From Brevibacillus sp. DP1.3A (lineage in GTDB: Bacteria; Bacillota; Bacilli; Brevibacillales; Brevibacillaceae), in contig NZ_CP085876.1 in assembly GCF_013284245.2 (NCBI RefSeq), positions 2,773,001 to 2,837,000 on the forward strand: 64,000 nt of DNA, in the 5' to 3' direction. The position numbers were made by a program, and so were the translations under genes. Under the pieces are notes generated by a model. That model worked only from the letters and a program-made list of their open reading frames with translations. It had not been told where the DNA came from and ran no database searches. This document shows positions 1-7,176 of the stretch, piece by piece; position 1 is the stretch's first letter; each line of letters starts with the position of its first letter.

Positions 1-1
1 G

Positions 2-160
2 CTTGCCTTCGAGACATTAGGTTTGAGTGCAAGAGCCTACGATAGGATTGTGAAAGTGGCGAGAACGATTGCAGATTTAGATGGGGCTTCTCGTGTTGAT
101 GCTGCACATGTAGCGGAAGCAATTCGCTACAGAGCATTGGATCGAGGGTTACTATTTTAA
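2..160 (+). CDS. YifB/ComM-family Mg-chelatase-like ATPase, C-terminal fragment
   Basis: Only the last 52 codons are in the window; the gene enters from the left edge and ends at a TAA. The visible residues ([19 protein letters not shown], then [10 protein letters not shown]) match the C-terminal helical domain of YifB/ComM proteins, MCM-like AAA+ ATPases of the magnesium-chelatase family. The family is linked to DNA recombination during transformation (ComM in Vibrio). In many Firmicutes yifB lies directly upstream of dprA; here dprA is about 9.4 kb away, with the accessory genes and sucCD between them. The ATPase core is outside the window, so the call rests on the tail sequence and context. 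Confidence 0.8.
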   Translation, partial: LAFETLGLSARAYDRIVKVARTIADLDGASRVDAAHVAEAIRYRALDRGLLF

Positions 161-328
161 GAGTCCTGAATATATAAAAAAACCGTTAAATTTTGAGGTC
201 TCAGTGCTAATACATCAAAGAAATGGACATTTACCCTCCTTGCTACGATGAAAAGAAAGAACATAGATGCCCTGAGGAAGAAACCATCATTTTCATTAAT
301 ATTAGGCGTATATATGTAAATTTTAACC

Positions 329-655
329 TCATTCAGACTCACTAGTTTCATCAAACAAAGTCTTATCTTCAGCAGTAAATTCTAATCGCAAATGAATACG
401 GTACAAGATTTCAATTACTTCAGCAAATCCAAGCAAGAATATAGAAGGAATGATGGAATAAAACACACTGGTTAGAAAATGAAGAAAATTATCATTAAGA
501 TCGTCGAACCAAATATATAACCCGACGATAAAACCAACTATAGTAATAACAGACGCCAGAATCCGAATCCATCGAGCGTATTTATTTGTATAGCGTTTGA
601 ACAATACTCTCAACCCCAAGTATCCAATTTTGTGGAAAGTAGAAATCCTCAACAT
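329..655 (-). CDS. Small hypothetical membrane protein
   Basis: About 108 residues. Two hydrophobic segments are visible, at roughly residues 32-50 (LASVITIVGFIVGLYIW) and 62-80 (SVFYSIIPSIFLLGFAEVI), separated by a short acidic loop (FDDLNDN). The C-terminus is charged and acidic (ends DETSESE). I do not recognise a named family; small two-TM proteins of this style are common in Bacillales. No good ribosome binding site precedes the ATG at 655, and an internal TTG start is possible, so the N-terminus is uncertain. It lies in a run of minus-strand accessory genes. Confidence 0.45.
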   Translation of the reverse strand: MLRISTFHKIGYLGLRVLFKRYTNKYARWIRILASVITIVGFIVGLYIWFDDLNDNFLHFLTSVFYSIIPSIFLLGFAEVIEILYRIHLRLEFTAEDKTLFDETSESE

Positions 656-727
656 TTTGGTTAAGAAAACAGAGTAGGGCAGTAGTTATCACTCGCATCA
701 TTACATTTAGTCTCAAGTAAGTGGCAT

Positions 728-979
728 TCACTTTTTATCTTTTTCGTCATCGTATGTAGGCTTTCTAACAAATGGTTTGCCTTGATCTTCGCAAGCCCCA
801 AAACGAATAAAGGTTCCTTGTACCTCTCGGAGGGATACTTTGTTTGCTCCTCTATCTGAATCTGGGTCCATAAATTGAAGGAGATCACCCTCTCAGAAGC
901 AAAATGAACAGACATCAAATTCTCCATAATGGTAGAGCGATTTATAACCGCAACATGGACAAGTAAATTTTGTATTCAC
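728..979 (-). pseudogene. Cysteine-rich CPCC-domain protein, interrupted by an in-frame TGA
   Basis: Reading the minus strand from a GTG at 979 (AGGAAGTG lies about 11 bases upstream) gives KFTCPCCGYKSLYHYGEF, then CSFCF, a TGA at 893-895, and on in the same frame EGDLLQFMDPDSDRGANK, VSLREVQGTFIRFGA. This is the CPCC family (cysteine-rich zinc-ribbon-like, PF14206), whose members normally read CPxCFWEDD, a run of residues before DPD, then GGANxVSLxEAQ. The TGA falls exactly where the family has Trp, so one TGG to TGA change explains it. Total length would be 83 residues, with the stop at codon 29. The rest of the frame is intact, so this is a recent nonsense mutation or a sequencing error. 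The family's function is unknown. Confidence 0.75.
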
Positions 980-1033
980 TTGAATTTGCTCACTTCCTAA
1001 AACCAAGAGATAATTTTCTCAGCAGTGAATCAA

Positions 1034-1222
1034 CTATCTTGCCATAGCAAGCAATCCATACGAAAAAAAAATCCATACGATCAACAATGATCCAAAGACT
1101 GCATTTCGCCTATAATCCTTATTGTTGACAATTATTTTCTTCATAATAAATGTAAAGTTAACAAAGAACAAAATAGCAAGAATAGGATTAAGGTACAACG
1201 CAGTAAGAATAATGAAAGTCAA
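1034..1222 (-). CDS. Small hypothetical two-TM membrane protein
   Basis: About 62 residues. There are two hydrophobic helices, residues 2-28 (ILTALYLNPILAILFFVNF) and 43-61 (GSLLIVWIFFSYGLLAMA), joined by a basic loop (MKKIIVNNKDYRRN). The frame is open upstream to a TTG at 1240. A likely extended -10 promoter at 1241-1246 would put the transcript start near 1234, so I prefer the TTG at 1222, which has GAGGTGA just upstream. No recognised family. It could be a small stress or toxin-like membrane peptide, but nothing in the sequence proves this. Confidence 0.45.
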   Translation of the reverse strand: MTFIILTALYLNPILAILFFVNFTFIMKKIIVNNKDYRRNAVFGSLLIVWIFFSYGLLAMAR

Positions 1223-1240
1223 ACTATTCACCTCATCCAA

Positions 1241-1271
1241 ATTATACCATATGTGTCTGGATGATTATCAA
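1241..1271 (-). promoter_or_regulatory. Candidate sigma-A promoter for the small membrane protein
   Basis: On the minus strand TTGATA (1266-1271) is followed 19 bases later by TATAAT (1241-1246). The -10 is preceded by TGG, an extended -10. The spacer is slightly long. It points at the two-TM gene ending at 1034. Between that gene and the chagasin-like gene, about 300 bases carry nothing else I can support. Confidence 0.45.
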
Positions 1272-1521
1272 TTTGCGCGCAGTTTGAATCAGTATGCTGA
1301 TCATGCTCCTTCTTTGCTCCTCAACTAATGTTGCTTCGATGCACAGTTTGCTTTACTGCATGGTCACGTCTGCATAGATGTCAACGCTTGTCCAAATGTC
1401 AAATAGTTAAATTGTCGAGGAAAATCGTTTAGTCTGCATGCGCCTGTAAATGAACACGGCACATACAGACTAACCACTTCACTACCAAGTAAGTAACAGT
1501 AAGTATTTTTTAAACATAACC

Positions 1522-1992
1522 CTATACAACCGTAACAACATAAAACACAAACTCCCCGCAATCTCCACTATCCCAAGGCCGACAATACTTCACTGAAATC
1601 GACATCATTCCTCGCCGCAGAGCCTGAAAGGACATCACCTGATGTCCCTCTTGCCCAATACGAGCTGGCGATGGTGGAGGAACAAAATGATTCGCATGCA
1701 ACGATAAAAAGCGAGCATCCACTGGATTAGACAAGTCCCACTGGTAGCCGGTAGAGGGATTTGCCACTAGCGTAATCGTGAACAAGTGGCCTTCCTGCAC
1801 TTGCAGTGTATACGTTGAGGTCTTGACCACTGGCTTTCCCCCTTTGAATGATGTCGATACCCATTTTCCATACCGTATGAAAAAAGCTTGATAGCTGCTA
1901 ATGACAAAACAAGCAGTAAAAAATTTATTATCATTTATTTCATGTGATTCAGTGCGTTTACAAGTTGTGGAATTACTTGATACATCTATCAT
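1522..1992 (-). CDS. Chagasin-like (I42 family) cysteine-protease inhibitor
   Basis: The C-terminal 100 residues carry the three loops of the chagasin/I42 fold: NPSTGYQW, then GQEGHQVMSFQALRRG, then RPWDSG near the end. Inhibitors of this family bind papain-like cysteine peptidases through these loops. The frame opens at an ATG at 1992, but no ribosome binding site is seen there. Residues 23-42 (KFFTACFVISSYQAFFIRYG) resemble a weak or decayed signal peptide. A GTG at 1830 with AAAGGGGG seven bases upstream would give a 102-residue inhibitor with no signal, the size of chagasin itself. The domain call is firm; the start and cellular location are not. Confidence 0.75.
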   Translation of the reverse strand: MIDVSSNSTTCKRTESHEINDNKFFTACFVISSYQAFFIRYGKWVSTSFKGGKPVVKTSTYTLQVQEGHLFTITLVANPSTGYQWDLSNPVDARFLSLHANHFVPPPSPARIGQEGHQVMSFQALRRGMMSISVKYCRPWDSGDCGEFVFYVVTVV

Positions 1993-2120
1993 TTTGCGAA
2001 AATATAACGATAGAAAATAGCCATTATACGTACAATGTTCCTAATTAATTTGAAACAATTAGTATGATCTGGAAAGGAATATGCAAGATGCTGGCGAATA
2101 TGTAGGGACAAAGACATATA

Positions 2121-2149
2121 TTGTCGAAATGTCTGTTGTTATTTGTAAT
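2121..2149 (+). promoter_or_regulatory. Candidate sigma-A promoter of the EAL/CBS-GGDEF cassette
   Basis: TTGTCG (2121-2126), a 17-base spacer, and TGTAAT (2144-2149). The expected start near 2156 would give a leader of about 160 bases before the EAL start codon, containing the stem-loop at 2237-2269. Confidence 0.4.
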
Positions 2150-2236
2150 CTTTATTACCTAGTTGGTGTTATGACTAGAAATATTCAGAGAGAGTAGAAT
2201 TTCTTTTGCTCGTGCATGTAGGTACATTTCCCAGCA

Positions 2237-2280
2237 CTTCCATGGCGCAGAATATCTCGCGCATGGAAGAAGCTTTTTCT
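2237..2280 (+). terminator. Stem-loop with T-rich tail in the leader of the EAL gene
   Basis: CTTCCATG (2237-2244) pairs perfectly with CATGGAAG (2262-2269). The stem extends inward by GCG/CGC with one bulged base, leaving a loop of about ten bases. AAGCTTTTTCTTT follows. It resembles an intrinsic terminator but lies between the proposed promoter and the EAL start codon, so it could be an attenuator. It might instead end a transcript coming from upstream. Confidence 0.45.
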
Positions 2281-2318
2281 TTGTGTTCATACTTGCTAGG
2301 AAAGGGAAAGGAAAATTG

Positions 2319-3041
2319 ATGGAGAGCATTGCAGAATTATTTAAGAAAAAAGAGTACTACCACGCATTTCAGCCCATATGTCAGCTTCCTGAGAAAAGTA
2401 GGATAGGGTATGAAGTATTACTTCGCAGTAAAGCGGGGATCCATCCAGAGGCATTGTTTTCTTTGGCGAAGGAAAACAAAAAGCTACCAGAACTCGACGC
2501 TCATTCCCTGCATTATGCGCTCTTGACTTTTTTTCATTCGTCGATTGAACACAAAAACGAGCTTTTATTTGTGAATATTTTTCCTTCTACCATAATAGAA
2601 GACACATTTCCTGGCTTCATTCAAAATATCGCTGGTTCCTTTCGTCCCTTTTTAACCCAAATCGTTTTGGAGATCAACGAATCGATTATGGAAGGAGAAT
2701 GCTGGAGCGAACCCGTTTTTACACGACGCATAGCTGAATTGAAAAAGTTGGGGTTCCTAATTGCGTTGGATGATGTCGGAGATGGCGCAAACATATTCAG
2801 TAAAATTGAAGATATCTCGCCTGATTACATTAAAATTGATCGCTTTTTTTCGCAAGAGCTCTCGAGTTCATTAGAAAAGCAAAAGACTGTAAAATTGTTT
2901 GTCGATTTTTGCAAAGATGCACCTCAACTCATTCTCGAAGGAGTTGAAGAAGAAGAGGATTTTGCTTGTGCTTCTTTATTGGGCGTTGCAATCGGCCAGG
3001 GGTACTTGTTTGGTAAACCAGGCAGTTTGCCGGACGAATAA
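2319..3041 (+). CDS. EAL-domain cyclic-di-GMP phosphodiesterase
   Basis: A stand-alone EAL domain of 240 residues. Catalytic signature positions are present: YEVLLR (EVL in place of EAL, E32), VNIFPSTI (metal-site Asn), LEINES (Glu), LDDVGDG (the DD pair of loop 6), YIKIDRFF (Lys), LEGVEEEEDF and QGYLFGKP. This set is what active enzymes use to hydrolyse c-di-GMP to pGpG with Mg or Mn. No membrane segment or sensor domain is fused. The ATG at 2319, with AAAGGAAAA just upstream, is preferred to the GTG at 2283. It is the first gene of a cassette with the unknown protein and the CBS-GGDEF protein that follow 29 bases downstream. Activity is inferred from motifs only. Confidence 0.85.
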   Translation: MESIAELFKKKEYYHAFQPICQLPEKSRIGYEVLLRSKAGIHPEALFSLAKENKKLPELDAHSLHYALLTFFHSSIEHKNELLFVNIFPSTIIEDTFPGFIQNIAGSFRPFLTQIVLEINESIMEGECWSEPVFTRRIAELKKLGFLIALDDVGDGANIFSKIEDISPDYIKIDRFFSQELSSSLEKQKTVKLFVDFCKDAPQLILEGVEEEEDFACASLLGVAIGQGYLFGKPGSLPDE

Positions 3042-3070
3042 GAGGGCAATGCAGAATTGGAGGAATTTTT

Positions 3071-3427
3071 ATGGCTAGTGATAACAACGTATATTCGCGG
3101 AAGGCAACGCTTTCCTTAAAAATATCCGAGTTTGAAGTCCCTCCGATGCAAGATCTGTTGATCATCGGACGGAAAGCACCAATTGGTCCTGAGGCAGTAA
3201 GGAGAATGGCGGATGCACTTTCACCAGAGCAGTTTACCTTACTGAAAATGAATCATCCAAAGATTGAGGCGGTTTTGTTAAGAAATACCCTTTTGCAAAT
3301 GATTGATGAAAAATTGTTGATGAAAATCATTCTGGAAGAGGCAGAGCGTATGATTAGCGACTCTATGGTTCTGCGATCTGAGTTGAAAATAGCATTGTCT
3401 GTTCAACGAGAGGTGGATCTGTTATGA
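3071..3427 (+). CDS. Unknown protein of the c-di-GMP cassette
   Basis: 118 residues, with a strong GGAGG before the ATG at 3071. I do not recognise a family. It has no signal peptide or transmembrane helix. Residues 1-45 are mixed, with a possible beta hairpin (ATLSLKISEFEVP); residues 46-118 look wholly helical and charged (EAVRRMADALSPEQFTLLKM, then KIILEEAERMISD). The stop codon overlaps the start of the CBS-GGDEF gene by ATGA, which implies translational coupling. Position between a phosphodiesterase and a GGDEF protein suggests a partner or adaptor for one of them; that is inference. Confidence 0.7.
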   Translation: MASDNNVYSRKATLSLKISEFEVPPMQDLLIIGRKAPIGPEAVRRMADALSPEQFTLLKMNHPKIEAVLLRNTLLQMIDEKLLMKIILEEAERMISDSMVLRSELKIALSVQREVDLL

Positions 3428-4236
3428 ACATCTCCGACATCATGACGACGACGATTTGTACCATCACCTCTGACAAAAGTGTCTCTTATGCGGCGGAGCG
3501 AATGAACGAATCTCATGTTGATTCGTTAGTTGTCATGGATCACGGAGAGGTACTGGGAATGGTTACGACGAGAGATGTTTTGTCAGCTCATCCAAACCGA
3601 ATCGTTGCCGATGCCATGAGTAGTCAGCCGTTCTATCTGTCAGCCAATCACAATGTTTGGGAGGCCTATCACGCGCTTCATCAAGAACAAAATGGGCTTG
3701 CTTTAGTCAAACAAGAGGATCAACTGATCGGATTCATCACAAAAGAAATCGTAGAGATGAAAATAGCAGAATATCGAGACCCATTATCGGGTTTGTATCG
3801 CGCTCCATATATCCAGTTTATTGGGGAAAATTTTTTAAAGGAGCGAAAACCTTTCCATTTGCTTTTCATCGATTTGAACGACTTTGGTCGAATTAATAAG
3901 CTGCATGGCCATCCATTTGGGGATGATGTCATCCGCACCTATTCTTCGGTCCTCTCTTCATTAGCTGAAGAACAGGGAGATTACTTATGTCGTTATGCAG
4001 GGGACGAGTTTGTTTTGATCTCTACGATTTCCGATGAACAGATTCAGGAATACATTACGCTCATTAAACGTCCAACAAACGTTCTGGATATCTTCGTATC
4101 TGCAGCTGTTGGTCATGTGAACGGGTACCAAACACCAGACTTCTTCGCCAGATCGTGGCGGGAATTAATCGCGGAAGCAAGTTTAGGCTCCTCAGCTGCC
4201 AAATTATCCAAAACACTTACTCCCACAGTGGGATAG
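3424..4236 (+). CDS. CBS-pair and GGDEF-domain protein, probable diguanylate cyclase
   Basis: 270 residues. Two CBS motifs fill residues 1-115 (IMTTTICTITSDKSVSYAAE, then VLGMVTTRDVL, then LIGFITKEI), a module that usually binds adenine nucleotides. A GGDEF domain follows from about 118: the DPLSGLYR opening, FIDLNDFGRINKLHGHPFGD, and the signature RYAGDEF with AGDEF at 192-196. An Ala at the first Gly is tolerated in some active cyclases. There is no RxxD inhibitory site just ahead of the signature, so product inhibition by the usual I-site is not expected. The domain is short at its C-terminus. The protein may make c-di-GMP in response to nucleotide binding, or be a degenerate receptor; the sequence alone cannot decide. 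Confidence 0.8.
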   Translation: MNISDIMTTTICTITSDKSVSYAAERMNESHVDSLVVMDHGEVLGMVTTRDVLSAHPNRIVADAMSSQPFYLSANHNVWEAYHALHQEQNGLALVKQEDQLIGFITKEIVEMKIAEYRDPLSGLYRAPYIQFIGENFLKERKPFHLLFIDLNDFGRINKLHGHPFGDDVIRTYSSVLSSLAEEQGDYLCRYAGDEFVLISTISDEQIQEYITLIKRPTNVLDIFVSAAVGHVNGYQTPDFFARSWRELIAEASLGSSAAKLSKTLTPTVG

Positions 4237-4359
4237 GAAAAGTATAGTTTGCCAGCAATGCGCATACACTTTTGGACAGGCTAAGATCTTTCTTTGCAAC
4301 CGATTATTTTATGGTACGTAATACATATTGTGAATAGATCGATATGAGGAGGCAATGAC

Positions 4360-4674
4360 ATGATTGTAACTACTACCAGCATGATCCAAGGGAAAGAAGT
4401 GGAGGAGTATTTGGATATTGTCAGTGGAGAGGTGATCATGGGTGCAAACGTAGTCCGTGACTTTCTCGCGGGGATTACGGACATCATCGGAGGCAGAAGT
4501 GGCTCATATGAGAGCAAGCTCTCAGAAGGTCGTGAACTGGCCTTGCGTGAAATGAAAGAAAAAGCACGGGTATTAGGTGCAAACGCAGTGATTGGGGTTG
4601 ATCTCGACTTCGAAACATTGCGAGAAGGTATGATGATGGTTATTGCCACAGGCACAGCTGTACGTGTGAAGTAA
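4360..4674 (+). CDS. YbjQ/UPF0145 (DUF74) family protein
   Basis: 104 residues with the family pattern: [20 protein letters not shown] at the start, [20 protein letters not shown], then [35 protein letters not shown] and a final GTAVRV. YbjQ proteins form small homo-oligomeric (pentamer-type) rings. Some annotations call them heavy-metal binding, but no cysteine is present here and the function is unknown. A clear GAGGAGG precedes the ATG at 4360. The gene is a single unit, closed by the terminator at 4673-4702. Confidence 0.88.
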   Translation: MIVTTTSMIQGKEVEEYLDIVSGEVIMGANVVRDFLAGITDIIGGRSGSYESKLSEGRELALREMKEKARVLGANAVIGVDLDFETLREGMMMVIATGTAVRVK

Positions 4675-4702
4675 GCCGGTAAACACCCGGCTTTCTTTTT
4701 TT
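4673..4702 (+). terminator. Intrinsic terminator after the YbjQ-family gene
   Basis: AAGCCGG (4673-4679) pairs with CCGGCTT (4687-4693) around a seven-base loop, followed by TCTTTTTTT. The left arm starts within the TAA stop codon. Confidence 0.85.
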
Positions 4703-4745
4703 ACCTAAAGGGGTGCTACTACATAGAATGCAAGGAGAAGTGACC

Positions 4746-5084
4746 ATGCAAGTACAAAAAACTCTTCAGGATTTATCGGATAGAATAAACGCCCAGCCAC
4801 AAGGGATCGCAGGAGTACATGCGGTGTACCATTTTGTCCTAAGTGGAGAAGAGGTGGGCACCTACGAGGTTGTTTTTGCCGATAATCAAGCGGACTACAA
4901 GCTGGGTGTGACAAGGGAAGCAGGCTGCAAGCTGGAGTTGTCTGACAAAGATTTTATTAAGCTCGTAGAGGGACGCTTGAATCCCACCGTTGCTTTTGTA
5001 ACAGGTAAGCTAAAAATTAGCGGAGAAATGGGACTTTCGTTTAAATTGCAAACAATTTTACATCACTATCAATCAGAAAAATAA
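4746..5084 (+). CDS. SCP2-like sterol-carrier-domain protein
   Basis: 112 residues. The pattern fits a stand-alone SCP2 domain: a helical start, then YHFVLSGEEVGTYEVVFAD, VTREAGCKLELSDKDFIKL and LNPTVAFVTGKLKISGEMGL. The last string, with NPTxAFxTGKLKxxGD-type spacing, is the family hallmark. SCP2 domains hold hydrophobic ligands such as lipids or fatty acyl chains; the ligand here is unknown. The ATG at 4746 with AAGGAG upstream is chosen over the GTG at 4713. It has no signal peptide. Neighbours give no clue to its role. Confidence 0.8.
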   Translation: MQVQKTLQDLSDRINAQPQGIAGVHAVYHFVLSGEEVGTYEVVFADNQADYKLGVTREAGCKLELSDKDFIKLVEGRLNPTVAFVTGKLKISGEMGLSFKLQTILHHYQSEK

Positions 5085-5168
5085 CGAAAAAACTAGTCAA
5101 TTCTTAAAAGGTTGCGTTAAAATATGACCAAACAATGACACCTACTCTAACATAAAACGAGGGGAAAC

Positions 5169-6062
5169 ATGCGCCATATTTGTTCATTGATTGCGATGGT
5201 AAGCCAACTGGAAGAACAATCTGTGCGTTTTGATTTTTATCAAGAAATCAGACGACCCAAGCCAGAACGTCAGTTATTAAAGCATCATGCACAATTACCG
5301 CGTCATTATTTCGATTATTTAATTCATTCAGGAGTATTGGAAGTGGAAACAGATGCCCCATATCAGCCGGGGAAGATCATGCCTGCTTCCATCGGTATGA
5401 ACATACGCTCGCTCGGTGGAAACGTATTGTTTGACATGTGCTTTGCTCCACAAACATATAAATTGTGGCAAAACACAGATGCAAGCATAGAAGACCTTTC
5501 GCTGCCTGCTGATATATTTGAAGAATACGTCTATCGCTTAGGCGCCATTAGTCGCTTTCGCTATTTAGGCCGAATCGATGATCCCGTAACAGCAACAAAA
5601 CTTGGTGAGAACGACATGATTGAATTCAAACGCGACTTTCTTTATTCGAAGACGGGAATTATTAAGTCTATTGTGGCGTTTGCGAATTCAAACAACGGGA
5701 ACTTATTTTTAGGCATTTCAGATGAGGGGACAGTGTGCGGGATTGATCATGAGATCGAGCAGTATGGAGACCCGGACAAATACATTCTTGCCATTACGCA
5801 ATACATCCAAGATAAGACGTCACCGTTTGTGACCCCATTTCCAAAAATTTCGTTGAAAAAAATAGATGGGAAAACAGTGGTAGCTATCTTTGTAGAAGCC
5901 TCATCTGATTTGATTTGTGGTTTGGACAAAAACAATGAAAAGTATGTGGTGATCCGTACGAACAATCGCTCTGTTGTCGTGAAAGATCCGCACCAAATTG
6001 GTGAAATTTACGTGAAACGAAAGCTTGGCAGTGAGATCAGCCGTCGATTGGGACTTCTGTAG
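5169..6062 (+). CDS. AlbA_2/Schlafen-type putative nucleic-acid or ATP-binding protein
   Basis: 297 residues. The C-terminal half carries an AlbA_2 (Schlafen AAA_4-type) domain: ENDMIEFKRDF, KSIVAFANSNNGNLFLGISD, GTVCGIDHEI, VVAIFVEASSD and KYVVIRTNNRS. Family members are often described as divergent AAA or RNA-binding proteins; some act as regulators. Residues 1-150 match nothing I recognise; they start with MRHICSLIAMVSQLEEQS and include a run rich in aromatic and basic residues. GAGGGG precedes the ATG. The stop is 36 bases from the lipoprotein gene, so the two may be co-transcribed. The domain is likely; the function is not known. Confidence 0.75.
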   Translation: MRHICSLIAMVSQLEEQSVRFDFYQEIRRPKPERQLLKHHAQLPRHYFDYLIHSGVLEVETDAPYQPGKIMPASIGMNIRSLGGNVLFDMCFAPQTYKLWQNTDASIEDLSLPADIFEEYVYRLGAISRFRYLGRIDDPVTATKLGENDMIEFKRDFLYSKTGIIKSIVAFANSNNGNLFLGISDEGTVCGIDHEIEQYGDPDKYILAITQYIQDKTSPFVTPFPKISLKKIDGKTVVAIFVEASSDLICGLDKNNEKYVVIRTNNRSVVVKDPHQIGEIYVKRKLGSEISRRLGLL

Positions 6063-6098
6063 CGTTATCTTACAGGAATACACGAGGAGGGTTACTGC

Positions 6099-7154
6099 GT
6101 GATATCGTCTTTACGTACGTGTCTACTGGTTATGATGGTGAGTAGCTTGTTCGTCTCTGGCTGTGCACAGCCAGGCAAGGTTTCTGATGACATGAAAGAT
6201 CATATTGAGACAGAACTTGGTGCGGTTGAAAAAGTAACGGTGATGTCAACAGATGGACAGGAAGTATTAGTGGACTTGCGCTTGTTTTTGCAAGAACTGT
6301 CCGGACAGGGACAAGATTTACAAATATCATCCGAGCCTTTAAAGCAAGAAGATGTACGTTTTACACTTGTTCTCTACCGAACTCAGCAGGCTCCACTCGT
6401 TGTGACAGTGGGGGAATCGGCAAGTGAGTTTGGAGGACATACGTATCGTGGAGCGGGTGCCAGCTATTTTTATCAGTGGGTAAACAAGTTAACTGGCAAA
6501 GGAGTGCTCTCACAAAAAATTCAGAGCGTGCGTTTATCTGCAGAGGACCTTGGTCAGGCGCGCGTGTTGAACGAAGCAGAAGCAGAATACATCAGGAAAG
6601 TAATGGGATCGGCAGTTCCAGAGTTGGACAGTCGCAGCAAACAGTATCCACTCTACCCAAACTATCGGATGAGAATAAATTCTGCTGACAAACCGGTTGA
6701 AGTGGCCATTTTGACGCCGACGCTGATTGCGGTTCCCTTTGGGAGAGAAACGTTTTTCTTTCACGTAGAGGGTAGCCTCTTTTCGCGCTTAACGGAATGG
6801 ATGCCGCCAAGCAATCGTAAGGAAGACAGAATCGACCAGTTATTTAAATCTACACGGATTCGCATCACAGCAAATGGCGAAATGAACGTCAAAGACTCAG
6901 AGTTGGATGTCACCCAAACGACGATCGAGCAAGGTATTGCCCATCAATCCGTCCGATTGCTAAAAAATGCAGATCCACTAAATGCTCTACCGAAAGATCT
7001 GGGCTCAAAACAATACGAACTTCATTTTTTGGTGAATGATACAGAACAGAGAATTGAATTATATCCACGTTACTTTAAGTATGACCAAACTTGGTACATT
7101 CACGATGAACTCGCTGAAAAACAGTGGAAATTGTTTCAATCTCTACGAAAATGA
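6099..7154 (+). CDS. Putative lipoprotein of unknown function
   Basis: 351 residues from a GTG at 6099 with GAGGAGGG upstream. The first 22 residues are a lipoprotein signal, with SSLRTCLLVMMVSSLFVSG before Cys22. It would be cut by signal peptidase II and anchored on the outer face of the membrane. The mature part has no motif I recognise. It alternates beta-rich stretches and may hold two repeats of a small domain, e.g. VTVMSTDGQEVLVDLRLFL and ELHFLVNDTEQRIELYPRYF. A short stem-loop overlaps its stop codon. Confidence 0.7.
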   Translation: MISSLRTCLLVMMVSSLFVSGCAQPGKVSDDMKDHIETELGAVEKVTVMSTDGQEVLVDLRLFLQELSGQGQDLQISSEPLKQEDVRFTLVLYRTQQAPLVVTVGESASEFGGHTYRGAGASYFYQWVNKLTGKGVLSQKIQSVRLSAEDLGQARVLNEAEAEYIRKVMGSAVPELDSRSKQYPLYPNYRMRINSADKPVEVAILTPTLIAVPFGRETFFFHVEGSLFSRLTEWMPPSNRKEDRIDQLFKSTRIRITANGEMNVKDSELDVTQTTIEQGIAHQSVRLLKNADPLNALPKDLGSKQYELHFLVNDTEQRIELYPRYFKYDQTWYIHDELAEKQWKLFQSLRK

Positions 7155-7176
7155 GGAATTTCCTCATGAAGTTTCG
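7146..7176 (+). other. Stem-loop at the end of the lipoprotein gene
   Basis: ATGAGGA (7151-7157) pairs with TCCTCAT (7161-7167) around three bases. Outer CGAAA/TTTCG arms (7146-7150 and 7172-7176) extend it past a bulge. It includes the TGA stop. No T-run follows, so it is not a classical terminator. The remaining bases to sucC hold no clear -35/-10 pair that I would defend. Confidence 0.4.

Larger units (their letters stand above)
1993..2318. other. Intergenic region ahead of the c-di-GMP cassette
   Basis: This AT-rich gap of 326 bases separates the divergent chagasin-like gene and the EAL gene. It holds one good sigma-A promoter candidate (2121-2149) and a stem-loop with a following T-rich run (2237-2280), both described separately. 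I searched by eye for the conserved cores of the c-di-GMP (GEMM) riboswitches and did not find them. No small ORF with a ribosome binding site is evident. Confidence 0.5.

Noticed and set aside
661..927. 88-residue minus-strand ORF starting at an ATG at 927
   Set aside because: It is out of frame with the recognisable CPCC-domain coding sequence that covers the same bases; its own sequence shows no domain.
1122..1328. 68-residue plus-strand ORF near 1.1-1.3 kb
   Set aside because: It is antisense to the small membrane protein and its promoter, with no ribosome binding site.
1364..1561. 65-residue minus-strand Cys-rich ORF beyond the chagasin-like gene
   Set aside because: It overlaps the end of that gene in another frame and has no start signal.
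2041..2318. Possible c-di-GMP riboswitch before the EAL gene
   Set aside because: The conserved GEMM core strings are not seen; only a simple hairpin is present.
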